NCBI RefSeq assembly: GCF_009299795.1 | Contig: NZ_VIGP01000004.1 | Location: forward strand, 1-64,000 | Direction of reading: 5' to 3' | DNA length: 64,000 nucleotides | Source of the DNA: Brachybacterium subflavum | GTDB lineage: Bacteria; Actinomycetota; Actinomycetes; Actinomycetales; Dermabacteraceae | Shown here: piece by piece, positions 46,930 through 54,477 of the stretch | Layout of the letters: each line of letters begins with the position of its first letter | Position numbering within the stretch: position 1 is the stretch's first letter | Translations under genes and position numbers: made by a program | The notes under the pieces: model-generated | What the model was told of the DNA's origin: nothing | The model's input: only the letters and a program-made list of their open reading frames with translations | Databases searched by the model: none

Positions 46930-47214
46930 TCACCGACGACGACCGGTGGCCAGACCGTAGACGACCATGACGATCAGCGCACCGATGACGGACAGGACGA
47001 CCGTCCAGATGCTCCACGGGTCGGAGAAGACCCCGCTGACGCCCTTCGATCCGAACAGACCGCCGATGAAGCCGCCGACGAGCGCACCGACGACGCCGAG
47101 GACGATGGTCGTCCCGATGCCCATGCCCTGCTTGCCGGGCATGACTGCGCGGGCGATGAGCCCGACGATCGCGCCGATGATCAGCCACGAGATGAGAGCT
47201 CCGATGAAGCCCAT
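46930..47214 (-). CDS. GlsB/YeaQ/YmgE-family small membrane protein
   Basis: Small membrane protein (94 aa) of the transglycosylase-associated family, often stress-induced. Three hydrophobic segments: GALISWLIIGAIVGLIARAV, GIGTTIVLGVVGALVGGFIG, and VVLSVIGALIVMVVYG; a conserved MPGKQG loop between the first two. ATG 47214 with GGAG upstream is chosen; longer versions add non-conserved residues. Function unknown. Confidence 0.88.
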   Translation of the reverse strand: MGFIGALISWLIIGAIVGLIARAVMPGKQGMGIGTTIVLGVVGALVGGFIGGLFGSKGVSGVFSDPWSIWTVVLSVIGALIVMVVYGLATGRRR

Positions 47215-48179
47215 GATGGACACTCCAATGCATGTTGGGAACGGGAGAGGGACATGGATGACCCTGCATGAAGACGGATCGAGGCACGCGCCCATCACGC
47301 CGAGGTGCTGTGGCTCACGCCACGAGGCCGAGAAGAAGTCCGCTCCGTCGCCGACGAGAGAGGAGGAGGTGCAGCGCTCTGGGTCCCGGTCCGATACCCA
47401 CGATGGGGAATCGGAGGCTGAGAGCCGTTGATCCGGGAGCGGTTCGTCGTGGCCACCGAGTACTCCCGGCAACGACGTCGGGGACACCCGATCATCGCTG
47501 TCACCTCGTCGATCGGGGCACCGCCGCGCTCGAGCGAATTCGGCACTGGGTCGCGGACACGGCCAATGCCCGTGTCCGGACCGGGCCTTCCTGCAACGCG
47601 CTCCTCACTGCAGTCCGCACCCGGCGAATCGATGCCCGAGACCTTTCACGCCCTCTTCCCGGACGAACCCGTCCACCGACAACGCAGCCGGTCGACCGTG
47701 GCAGTGGTGGGGATCCCGGTCCTGGACTGCGCCGACTTGCGGTACACGAAGCGTCTGCGCGAATCACCGGCCCTCCGATTCCCGCCCGAGACCGAGATCG
47801 AGATCGGAGCATCCGGCGCTCACCTCAGGACGGCCGCGCCCGCGACGGTGGTGGGACGGAACGAGAGCCAGGGAGCTGCGCAGACGAGACCGACGAGCGA
47901 CTCACGGGGCCCGTGGTTGCGGAGACCCCGGAGAACACGTCGTACTCCTCGAGCTTCACTCAACGGTCGGTGACGGCCGTCCGTATGGGTCGGCCATACG
48001 ATCGACCCGCAGCTATTCATGGCCGCTGCGTTGCCGCCTCCTCGTCCCAGGAGCTCAGCCCACTGACGCCCCCACTCCGCACAGATCGGACGCAGGAAGA
48101 CTCTGTAGCGTCGACCGAGTCGAGGAGTCCCTCGGCGAACTCGGCGTAGGTTCACGCGCCACTGCGAAGGTAGGCCTCC
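47215..48179. other. 965-bp stretch without a confident gene
   Basis: Open frames exist on both strands (the longest on plus, about 47268-48149 and 47428-47973), but they overlap, are Arg/Pro/Ser-rich, have no good ribosome binding sites and match no family I know. GC content is somewhat lower than in flanking genes. It may be decayed coding DNA or a long regulatory region before the desaturase gene. Confidence 0.5.
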
Positions 48180-49277
48180 ATGGTCACTCGCCCACTCGAG
48201 CAGAGCTCGACCCTTTCCACGACGCACCTGGATGCTGAGTCCTTCCCACCGCAGCTGCGAGCGTTCATGGAGGTCTCCAAGGACGTCAAAGCTGCTGGGC
48301 TACTCCATCGGGCGCGCTGGTACTACGCGCTGGTCGGCGCGGCCGTCCTCGTCCTGCTCGGGGTGTGCGTCGTCGCCTTCCTGCTCCTCGGAAGCAGCTG
48401 GTTCCAGCTCATCGTCGCTGGCGCCCTGGGCGTCGCCTTCACGCAGATCGCGTTCATCGGCCACGAGGCCGGGCACCGCCAGGTCCTGGCAGGAGGCACG
48501 GCCAACACGCATCTCGCCAGAGTGCTCGCGGGCATCGTGGGCCTCAGCTACACGTGGTGGGACTCCAAGCACTCGCGCCATCACGCCAACCCGAACAAGG
48601 TCGGCAAGGACCCCGACGTCGCCGTCGACACGATCTCGTTCCTTCCCGAAGACGCCGCCAGAGCCCGCGGTCTCCAACGATGGATCACCCGCCGCCAGGG
48701 ATGGCTGTTCTTCCCTCTCCTCACGCTCGAAGGGCTGAACCTCCACCTCCACAGCTTCAGGCACCTGCTGTTCACCCCGAAGGTGAAGCACCGGCCCTCC
48801 GAGCTCGCCCTTCTCACTGCCCGCTTCGTCGCGATCGCAGCACCGGTCTTCCTGCTGCTGCCCCTCGGTATGGCGTTCGCGTTCCTGGGTGTGCAGTTCG
48901 CGGTGTTCGGCGTCTACATGGGGGCGTCCTTCGCGCCCAACCACAAGGGCATGCCCGTCATCGCCCGCGGTGCACGGCTGGACTTCTTCTCCAAACAGGT
49001 CCGCACCTCCAGGAACATCCAGGGCGGATGGTGGGCAACCGCTCTGCTCGGCGGCTTGAACTACCAGGTCGAGCACCACCTGTTCCCCTCCATGCCGCGC
49101 ATCCACCTCTCGAAGGCACGCGAGATCGTGCGCGCGAAATGCGCGGCCCTGAACGTCCCCTACACCGAGGTACCACTGCATCGTTCGTACATGATCGTCG
49201 TGCGGTATCTCAACGACGTCGGCCTGGCAGCCCGCGATCCCTTCGAATGCCCGGTCCTCGCCCAGTACCGGACATGA
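48180..49277 (+). CDS. membrane fatty-acid desaturase
   Basis: Integral-membrane acyl-lipid desaturase (365 aa) that introduces a double bond using a di-iron centre. All three histidine boxes are present: HEAGH (HxxxH, about 98-102), HSRHH (about 132-136) and QVEHH with LFPSMPRIHL (about 298-302). Hydrophobic pairs lie around 45-90 and 215-255. ATG 48180; the upstream purine run is weak. Closest in pattern to linoleoyl-CoA/delta-type desaturases of actinomycetes. Followed by a good terminator. Confidence 0.92.
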   Translation: MVTRPLEQSSTLSTTHLDAESFPPQLRAFMEVSKDVKAAGLLHRARWYYALVGAAVLVLLGVCVVAFLLLGSSWFQLIVAGALGVAFTQIAFIGHEAGHRQVLAGGTANTHLARVLAGIVGLSYTWWDSKHSRHHANPNKVGKDPDVAVDTISFLPEDAARARGLQRWITRRQGWLFFPLLTLEGLNLHLHSFRHLLFTPKVKHRPSELALLTARFVAIAAPVFLLLPLGMAFAFLGVQFAVFGVYMGASFAPNHKGMPVIARGARLDFFSKQVRTSRNIQGGWWATALLGGLNYQVEHHLFPSMPRIHLSKAREIVRAKCAALNVPYTEVPLHRSYMIVVRYLNDVGLAARDPFECPVLAQYRT

Positions 49278-49308
49278 GACCCCGCGACACGCGCGGCCCG
49301 TGCAGTGC

Positions 49309-49342
49309 AACGCCCCACCCTCGACCGAGAGGGTGGGGCGTT
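49309..49342. terminator. bidirectional terminator after desaturase
   Basis: Perfect 14-bp stem (49309-49322 with 49329-49342), loop GACCGA, between convergent genes. Confidence 0.8.
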
Positions 49343-49365
49343 CGCGTACTGCGGGAGGGGCGTGC

Positions 49366-49617
49366 TCATGGGCCGCTCGTCGTCACGCCGAAGTCGCCGC
49401 GACGAATCATCTCCACGATCTCCATGACCACCGCATCGTTGGGAACGACCGCGGTCCCTCGCCCGAGCATGAGCCTCGATCTGACACGGCGCTCAAGGAA
49501 CGGATCCTCAGGATCCATCCGGCTCAGATCGCGATGTAGCACATCAGCGCTCGTCGGGAACGACACCCGGAGCTCATGGAGGAGCGTGACGGCCGCGTGT
49601 GTCATCTTGGCGTTCAT
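49366..49617 (-). CDS. hypothetical protein
   Basis: Protein of 83 aa, no family recognised; amphipathic N-terminal helix (MNAKMTHAAVTLLHELRVSF), charged middle, and hydrophobic strand AVVMEIVEMI. Support: TAGGCT box 6 nt before the ATG, the same leaderless arrangement as many genes here, and a terminator downstream. Confidence 0.55.
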   Translation of the reverse strand: MNAKMTHAAVTLLHELRVSFPTSADVLHRDLSRMDPEDPFLERRVRSRLMLGRGTAVVPNDAVVMEIVEMIRRGDFGVTTSGP

Positions 49618-49623
49618 TCACCG

Positions 49624-49629
49624 AGCCTA
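49624..49629 (-). promoter_or_regulatory. -10 box of leaderless hypothetical gene
   Basis: TAGGCT on the minus strand, 6 nt before ATG 49617. Confidence 0.4.
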
Positions 49630-49667
49630 GGCCCGCGTGATGCACGCGCCCTGACTTTCGGTTCGTA

Positions 49668-49868
49668 TCACCCCGGGTTCGCCTGCAGCAACACCTGCAC
49701 CCACCGCAGACCCGGGCGACGGCCGCAGTCCATCTCCATTCCCTCAAGGCGGATCCGCCCGAGCATAGTCTCGACCGGGGCCCCGATCGTGAGCCGGTAC
49801 CCGATGAGGATCGACGAGACGATCTGCCCGCTGCGCTCCGACGCCCCGTACTGAGCCGTGTCCTCCAT
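49668..49868 (-). CDS. possible small hypothetical protein
   Basis: Frame of 66 aa (SGQIVSSILIGYRLTIGAPV and MLGRIRLEGMEMDCGRRPGL) with plausible composition but no ribosome binding site or -10 box; a start 12 codons upstream is also possible. No family recognised. Confidence 0.3.
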   Translation of the reverse strand: MEDTAQYGASERSGQIVSSILIGYRLTIGAPVETMLGRIRLEGMEMDCGRRPGLRWVQVLLQANPG

Positions 49869-49922
49869 TCGACGCATTCTGCGCCTCGGGACCCGCACTT
49901 CCATTCAGTACACGGCACCCTG

Positions 49923-49928
49923 TATCGT
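49923..49928 (+). promoter_or_regulatory. -10 box of leaderless ArsR-family transcript
   Basis: TATCGT, 7 nt before ATG 49936. The upstream CAGTACACGGCACCCTGTAT is A/T-richer and may hold the metal-sensor operator. Confidence 0.5.
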
Positions 49929-49935
49929 CCGGCGG

Positions 49936-50271
49936 ATGCAGGAGACCACCGCCATCGACCACACCGAAGCGTTAGCCCGCCTCGGACACGCGCTCTCCGA
50001 CACCACGCGGGCCAGGATCCTGCTCGCGCTACGTGAAGCACCAGCATTCCCCTCTGACCTCGCAGAGTCTCTCGGCGTCAGCCGCCAGGTCATGTCCAAC
50101 CAGCTCGCCTGCCTCCGGGGCTGCGGCCTTGTCGAAGGAATTCGCGACGGCCGTAACACCTGGTACCGCCTCACCAACGAACACCTCAGTCACGCTCTCG
50201 GCGATCTTCTGCAGCTCATGCTGTTCGTCGACCCTGACTGCTGCAGCGGAGAAGGGTGCACATGCAAATGA
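49936..50271 (+). CDS. ArsR/CmtR-like metal-sensing repressor
   Basis: ArsR-SmtB family winged-helix sensor (111 aa). Seen: LARLGHALSDTTRARILLAL, SDLAESLGVSRQVMSNQLAC (recognition helix) with Cys in LACLRGCGLVEG, the two cysteines of the CmtR site (which binds Cd/Pb), and a Cys-rich C-terminus DPDCCSGEGCTCK supplying further thiols. ATG 49936 is 7 nt after a TATCGT box (leaderless). Followed by a cation transporter gene overlapping by 10 bp. Likely Cd(II)/Pb(II)-responsive. Confidence 0.88.
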   Translation: MQETTAIDHTEALARLGHALSDTTRARILLALREAPAFPSDLAESLGVSRQVMSNQLACLRGCGLVEGIRDGRNTWYRLTNEHLSHALGDLLQLMLFVDPDCCSGEGCTCK

Positions 50272-50945
50272 CCACCCCAGCTACAGCCACCAACCTGACC
50301 CCCTCCCGTCGGGCCGTTCTGCAACGCCGCATCCGCTGGATCGTCGCCGCAACCATCAGCTACAACGTCGTCGAGGCGATCGTGGCGCTGGCTGCGGGCA
50401 ACGTCGCATCCTCCGCTGCACTGGTGGGCTTCGGCCTCGACTCGATCGTCGAAGTGCTCTCGGCCGCTGCCGTCGCGTGGCAGTTCGCGGGCAGGGACCA
50501 GCACCGGCGCGAGCCAGTTGCACTACGCATCATCGCGGTCTCCTTCTTTGCCCTTGCCGCGTTTGTCACCGTGGATGCGCTCCGCACTCTCATCGGGTTC
50601 GCCGAACCCGAACACTCTCTGGTGGGGATCGTGCTCGCTGCCCTCAGCGTCGCGATCATGCCCGCGTTCTCCCTGTTCGAACGCCGCACCGGTCTCGAGC
50701 TCGGATCAGCCTCCGCTGTCTCAGACTCCAAACAGACCCTCATCTGCTCGTACCTGTCGGGCGCCGTCCTGATCGGCCTCCTCCTCAACAGTCTTCTCGG
50801 CTGGGGTTGGGCGGACTCGATCGCCGCACTCGTCATCGCCGCCTTCGCGATCCGCGAAGGAATCGAAGCCTGGCGAGGCGACGCCTGCAAGCAGCCCGTC
50901 TCTGCGCTGGTGACCGAGAACGACGACACCGACGACTGCTGCTGA
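50262..50945 (+). CDS. CDF-type cation transporter
   Basis: Cation diffusion facilitator-like membrane protein (227 aa) with about six spans. Seen: TISYNVVEAIVALAAGNVAS, SAALVGFGLDSIVEVLSAAA (the CDF span with Asp), FFALAAFVTVDALRTL, SVAIMPAFSLFERRTGLELG, and SDSKQTLICSYLSGAVLIGL. It has no large cytosolic domain; the C-terminus is short and ends in DDCC, possible metal ligands. ATG 50262 has GGAGAAGGG upstream; ATG 50268 would give a 4-bp overlap. Operon with the CmtR-like sensor: metal efflux. Confidence 0.85.
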   Translation: MQMTTPATATNLTPSRRAVLQRRIRWIVAATISYNVVEAIVALAAGNVASSAALVGFGLDSIVEVLSAAAVAWQFAGRDQHRREPVALRIIAVSFFALAAFVTVDALRTLIGFAEPEHSLVGIVLAALSVAIMPAFSLFERRTGLELGSASAVSDSKQTLICSYLSGAVLIGLLLNSLLGWGWADSIAALVIAAFAIREGIEAWRGDACKQPVSALVTENDDTDDCC

Positions 50946-50946
50946 A

Positions 50947-51111
50947 CTAGGCCGCCTCCCAGTCGCCCGGATCCTGCGACTCCTCGCCACGTCGCGCCCA
51001 CTCGTCGTCAGCCGCCGCGGCGGACGGCTCGAGCAGCGGGTACACCCGCTGCTCGATTCGCATCCGTACCTCGTGCGCCCACTCCGCGTCCCGCTCTCGC
51101 ATGCTCCTCAT
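50947..51111 (-). CDS. possible 54-aa acidic protein
   Basis: Short frame MRSMRERDAEWAHEVRMRIE... of 54 residues, hydrophilic and acidic with Trp residues (DDEWARRGEE, GDWEAA). Codon use looks coding-like. No Shine-Dalgarno; a CACACT box 6 nt upstream is a weak -10. Convergent with the cation transporter. Confidence 0.35.
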   Translation of the reverse strand: MRSMRERDAEWAHEVRMRIEQRVYPLLEPSAAAADDEWARRGEESQDPGDWEAA

Positions 51112-51216
51112 GCGAGCAGTGTGCGCCCAGGGTGGGACAGAGGGGCTGTATCGGTGAGGACAGTGCGGGGAGGGGTGGGGGCGTCATCGTTGAGCATGAA
51201 CACCCAATGAACACAA

Positions 51217-51252
51217 TCGCCCCGCTTCCGATGATCCGGAAGCGGGGCGATG
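51217..51252 (-). terminator. terminator of the host tRNA gene
   Basis: Perfect 14-bp stem (51217-51230 with 51239-51252), 8-nt loop, 17 nt beyond the tRNA 3' end at 51270 on the minus strand. It would be the original terminator of the tRNA used as integration site. Confidence 0.75.
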
Positions 51253-51269
51253 TTCTGTCTGACCTGCGT

Positions 51270-51315
51270 GGAGCTTAGGGGAATCGAACCCCTGACCTTT
51301 TCATTGCGAACGAAG
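51270..51315 (-). other. probable attL: tRNA 3'-end fragment
   Basis: On the minus strand the sequence ends AGGGGTTCGATTCCCCT (T arm) AAGCTCC A (acceptor 3' strand and discriminator), with a normal 5-nt variable loop before it. The expected 5' acceptor strand GGAGCTT and a proper D stem are absent further right, so this is not a functional tRNA. A loop reading TTCGCAA would make it Ala(CGC), but the stem is poor, so isotype is uncertain. Next to an integrase, it is the likely attL core; the intact tRNA should lie at the right end, outside the window. Confidence 0.8.
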
Positions 51316-51430
51316 AGGATTGCTACACTGAGAGACACGGAATCGGCCTTCTGCCTGCACAGTTAGTCGCCAGTCGTATGCTGGGCGTAGGCCAGACATG
51401 TGTATTTGAATGTGTACCCCGGGAGGACAG

Positions 51431-52666
51431 ATGGCGCAGCGTCGACGACGGCAGTACGGGACCGGATCCGTCACACAGAGGAAAGACGGCAAGTGGGTCG
51501 GCCGGATTGACGCCGGCTTCACCTCGGAGGGCAAGCGCCGAGTGCGCTCCGTTGTCCGCTCGAGCGAGTCTGAGGCCAAGAACGCGCTCAAGCTCCTCGT
51601 CCGCGAGGTCCAGGACAATGGGGGCGAGACCGGAGACGCCCGCACCTCCGTCAAGCACTGGTGCACGCAGTGGCTCTCGATGCGCCACGACAAGGTGCGC
51701 CCCGCGACGTTCGCCTCCGACAAGTCCGCCGTGAACCACTGGATCATCCCCACGATCGGGAAGCGCCGCCTCGCCGACCTCTCCCCCGCCGACCTCCGCA
51801 AGATCGACAAGGCCGTCCGCGACGCCAACAGGTCGACCGCGACGTCGAAACGGGCCCGCGACGTCCTCACCCTCGCTCTCAAGGCGGCGATCCTCGAGGG
51901 CCACACGGTGCCGCAGCGCGTGCTGATGGTGGAGTCTCCTGCCGCGCACCGCTCCGACCGCACGTCGATCCCCGTCGAGGATGCGATCGCGCTCCTCAAG
52001 GCCTCCGAGGGCACCCCGGACCGGTCCCGCTGGGTCGCCGCTCTCCTGCAGGGCATGCGGCAGGGCGAGTGCCAGGGCCTCACGTGGGACCGCGTCGACC
52101 TCGAGGCGGGCGTCGTCGACATCGGCTGGCAGGCGCAAGAGCTCGTCGCCGAGCACGGCTGCGAGGGCACCTGCGGCCGCAGGCGCGGCGGTTCGTGCCC
52201 TGAGAGGCGGTTCCACATCCCCGATGGCTACGAGGCCGTCCAGATCCACGGGCGCTGGCACTGGACCCGGCCGAAGACCGAAGCGGGCGAGAGGCCTATC
52301 CCTCTGCTGCCGTGGATGGTGGTCGCCCTGCGCCAGTGGAAGGACGAAGCGCCGGCATCACCGCACGGGCTCGTCTGGCCTTCCGCCGACGGTGGCGTGC
52401 GTGAGGACGCCGAAGACCGTGACGCCTTCAAGGCCCTGCAGGAGACTGCCGGCGTGCAACACCCGAATGGGCGCGCCTACCACGTCCACGAGGCCCGCCA
52501 CGCGACGGCGACCATGCTCCTCGCCCTCGGCGTCGACACGCAGATCATCATCGCCATCATGGGGCACAGCAGCGTCCTCAGCACCAGGCGGTACCAGCAC
52601 GCCGACCTCAAGATGATGCGCACCGCCCTCGAAGGCGTCGCCCAGCGGCTCGAGCTCACCGCATGA
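51431..52666 (+). CDS. int: prophage tyrosine integrase
   Basis: Tyrosine recombinase (411 aa). N-terminal arm-binding domain (1-60, YGTGSVTQRKDGKW), core-binding domain (70-165) and catalytic domain. Active-site residues seen: Arg210 in GMRQGE, His353 and Arg356 in HVHEARHATAT, His379 in MGHSS, and nucleophile Tyr388 in STRRYQH. A Cys-rich insert (C244, C248, C256) lies between the first Arg and the HxxR. ATG 51431 with GGGAGGA upstream. Divergent from the tRNA fragment, as expected for the enzyme that integrated the element. Confidence 0.95.
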   Translation: MAQRRRRQYGTGSVTQRKDGKWVGRIDAGFTSEGKRRVRSVVRSSESEAKNALKLLVREVQDNGGETGDARTSVKHWCTQWLSMRHDKVRPATFASDKSAVNHWIIPTIGKRRLADLSPADLRKIDKAVRDANRSTATSKRARDVLTLALKAAILEGHTVPQRVLMVESPAAHRSDRTSIPVEDAIALLKASEGTPDRSRWVAALLQGMRQGECQGLTWDRVDLEAGVVDIGWQAQELVAEHGCEGTCGRRRGGSCPERRFHIPDGYEAVQIHGRWHWTRPKTEAGERPIPLLPWMVVALRQWKDEAPASPHGLVWPSADGGVREDAEDRDAFKALQETAGVQHPNGRAYHVHEARHATATMLLALGVDTQIIIAIMGHSSVLSTRRYQHADLKMMRTALEGVAQRLELTA

Positions 52667-52669
52667 CAA

Positions 52670-52700
52670 CGCCCCCGACACCATGGCGGTGCCGGGGGCG
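52670..52700. terminator. bidirectional terminator after integrase
   Basis: CGCCCCCG/CGGGGGCG stem continued by CACC/GGTG, between the convergent integrase and lipoprotein genes. Confidence 0.7.
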
Positions 52701-52713
52701 CTCCGTCGTGAGG

Positions 52714-53454
52714 TCAGGAGACCTTGGGGAAGACGGGGATCGCCCCGCCGCCGGTCTCGCCGCCCTGCATCTCCATGAAGGTGAACGTGCCGGAGAGGTC
52801 CGTCCCGTCATCGACGACGAGGTACTGGGTGTCCTTCGCGGTGGGCGCGATCTCACCGTAGGCGTCCTCGTGGGCCTCCCAGATCGCGTCGTAGGCGGGG
52901 TCGCCCAGCCCTGACCCCATCGCCTCGGAGACGTCGTAGAGGTACCCGCCGAGCGACTGCCACTCGTGCTGCTCCCCACCCTCGGTGACGGACGTTGCAC
53001 CGTAGAGGGTCTCGCTCCCCGTGCCCTGAGTGTTGTCGATCTCGACCGGGATCACCTTGACCCCATCGGTGTCTCCCCCGGCCCCATTGACGATCTCGGC
53101 AAGGTCGGCCGGGAGATCCGTGGGCGTCCCGAGCGTGTACGTTGCACCGCCCTCTGAGAACCCGAACGCCCCTTCAATCTTCAAGGGATCGGCGACGCTC
53201 GGGTCCATGCACTGCCCCTCGATCTCGTCCCAGAGCTCCGGATCGCAGTCCTCTTCGCTGACCCCTGCCTGAACCGAGGGCTCTTCGTCGGTCACCCCAT
53301 TCGTGTCCGCCAGATCATCGCCGCCATCGCTCACTCCCCCCGCGTCGCTCTGCTGGGTCTGGGCGGGCTTGGCAGCATCCTCTGTGCCCCCGCAGCCGGC
53401 GAGCATGAGGGCAGCGAGGACGGGGACCGCGAGGGTGAGCAGGGTGCGCTTCAT
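52714..53454 (-). CDS. prophage lipoprotein
   Basis: Secreted lipoprotein (246 aa). Signal peptide MKRTLLTLAVPVLAALMLAG with lipobox LAGC (Cys21), then a Gln/Asp/Gly-rich linker (22-60), a Cys pair (EEDCDPELWDEIEGQCMDP), and a beta-rich domain ending GGAIPVFPKVS. RBS AGGAGAACCCC. Placed beside int on the lysogeny strand, the position of superinfection-exclusion lipoproteins in other prophages (inference); the mature domain resembles small telomeric-repeat-factor-like DUFs only vaguely. Confidence 0.85.
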   Translation of the reverse strand: MKRTLLTLAVPVLAALMLAGCGGTEDAAKPAQTQQSDAGGVSDGGDDLADTNGVTDEEPSVQAGVSEEDCDPELWDEIEGQCMDPSVADPLKIEGAFGFSEGGATYTLGTPTDLPADLAEIVNGAGGDTDGVKVIPVEIDNTQGTGSETLYGATSVTEGGEQHEWQSLGGYLYDVSEAMGSGLGDPAYDAIWEAHEDAYGEIAPTAKDTQYLVVDDGTDLSGTFTFMEMQGGETGGGAIPVFPKVS

Positions 53455-53550
53455 GGGGTTCTCCTGGGGAGTAGGGCGGGATGAACTGAGAGTAGGCAGA
53501 CGCGCCGACATTCCGGACGGTTCGTGATGGAACCGTGACTGTGACCTGCC

Positions 53551-53955
53551 CTATGAGGCCCAGTGGGCGTCGCGGAGCCGCTTGGTGAGGGCGGCGCGCT
53601 CGTGGTCGGTGAGGGCGTGGAGGCGGTCGACGACGGTCTCCGGCATGACGTCGAGTTCCTGCGCGATGACGATCGGGTGCGGGGACCATGCGGCTGCTTC
53701 GCCGAGCTCATCGACATGGATGAGACCGCAGGCGACTTCGCGGTCGATGCCGTGCTCGACGACGGCGAGGCAGTGGCCGGTGTGGCCGCGGGCGTAGTGG
53801 GTGAGCTCGTGCTCAAGGACGACGCGGCGGTCGACGGCGGTCAGGCGCTCATCGAGCCAGATCGTGGAGGTGCCGTCGGTGTAACCGAGCAGGCCCTCGG
53901 GCAACGGTGCGTCGAGGATCCGAGGTTCAAGCATGCCCGGACGGTAACCGGCCAT
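53551..53955 (-). CDS. ImmA/IrrE-like zinc metallopeptidase
   Basis: Small metallopeptidase (134 aa). Zinc motif HELTH (H49-E50-H53) in VVLEHELTHYARGH, a third ligand candidate Glu73 in DREVACGLI, like ImmA/IrrE proteins, which cleave phage or ICE repressors. N-terminal strand pair LGYTDGTSTIWLDERL fits. Start ATG 53955 lies 9 nt after the SecB-like stop; a start at Met8 is possible. Last gene of the leftward operon. Possible targets: the XRE repressor or the HTH protein upstream. Confidence 0.85.
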   Translation of the reverse strand: MAGYRPGMLEPRILDAPLPEGLLGYTDGTSTIWLDERLTAVDRRVVLEHELTHYARGHTGHCLAVVEHGIDREVACGLIHVDELGEAAAWSPHPIVIAQELDVMPETVVDRLHALTDHERAALTKRLRDAHWAS

Positions 53956-53964
53956 GGCGACATC

Positions 53965-54477
53965 TCAGGACTCGGCGTCAGCGTCCTCGAACTCAATGGG
54001 TTCATCGGAATCCGCGGAGTCGAAGCGCAAACCATCCGACTGCCGCAGGATGGGGAGCGTGAAGCTGTCCAGCTCGAACCTGGAGGCCAGAGACGAGAAG
54101 CCCTCGCGGATGTAGGGGTACGCAGCGAACATCGAGACGCGCGCGCCGTACTCGTCCACCGCAGCCTTGGTCGGCCTGAGATTCGTCGGAATCTCGACCT
54201 TGACGACGACGTCGACGATGAGTTGGTACCCCTCGTATGCGACAGATGCTACGAACCGATGCTCGAACTGCCCTCGGCTCGCGCGGAAGTTGACCGACAG
54301 ATCCAAGCTGTCCGTGTCGGTGACCGTGTCGGTGACTCGTATCGGCGGCAGCCCCTCGCCGTCCCACGGAACCCCCGCGATGGCGTAGAAGTACGGTGTC
54401 ATGCCGTCCGCGGCAGCAACGAGAGCGTGGATGTCGGCGACCACGTCGCCGTCGGGCAGGTTCAGATCGTCGCTCAC
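53965..54477 (-). CDS. SecB-like chaperone
   Basis: Protein of 170 aa with a SecB-type C-terminal half: strands RFVASVAYEGYQLIVDVVVK and the helix AAYPYIREGFSSLASRFELD followed by FTLPIL, matching the SecB FPYARE...LxPxNF pattern and, as I recall it, the YPYIRE segment of mycobacterial TAC chaperone Rv1957. N-terminal 50 residues are unrecognised; C-terminus acidic. Start GTG 54477 overlaps the HTH gene stop by 4 bp. Such solitary SecBs stabilise an antitoxin rather than serving secretion. Fold assigned from motifs only. Confidence 0.72.
   Translation of the reverse strand: MSDDLNLPDGDVVADIHALVAAADGMTPYFYAIAGVPWDGEGLPPIRVTDTVTDTDSLDLSVNFRASRGQFEHRFVASVAYEGYQLIVDVVVKVEIPTNLRPTKAAVDEYGARVSMFAAYPYIREGFSSLASRFELDSFTLPILRQSDGLRFDSADSDEPIEFEDADAES

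Noticed and set aside
47268..48149. 293-aa ORF in the gene-poor stretch
   Set aside because: Arg/Pro-rich composition, no ribosome binding site, overlaps other equal-length frames, and no family resemblance.
51270..51345. Functional tRNA gene at the prophage edge
   Set aside because: The 5' acceptor strand and D stem needed to pair with the 3' part are absent; only a 3' fragment remains.
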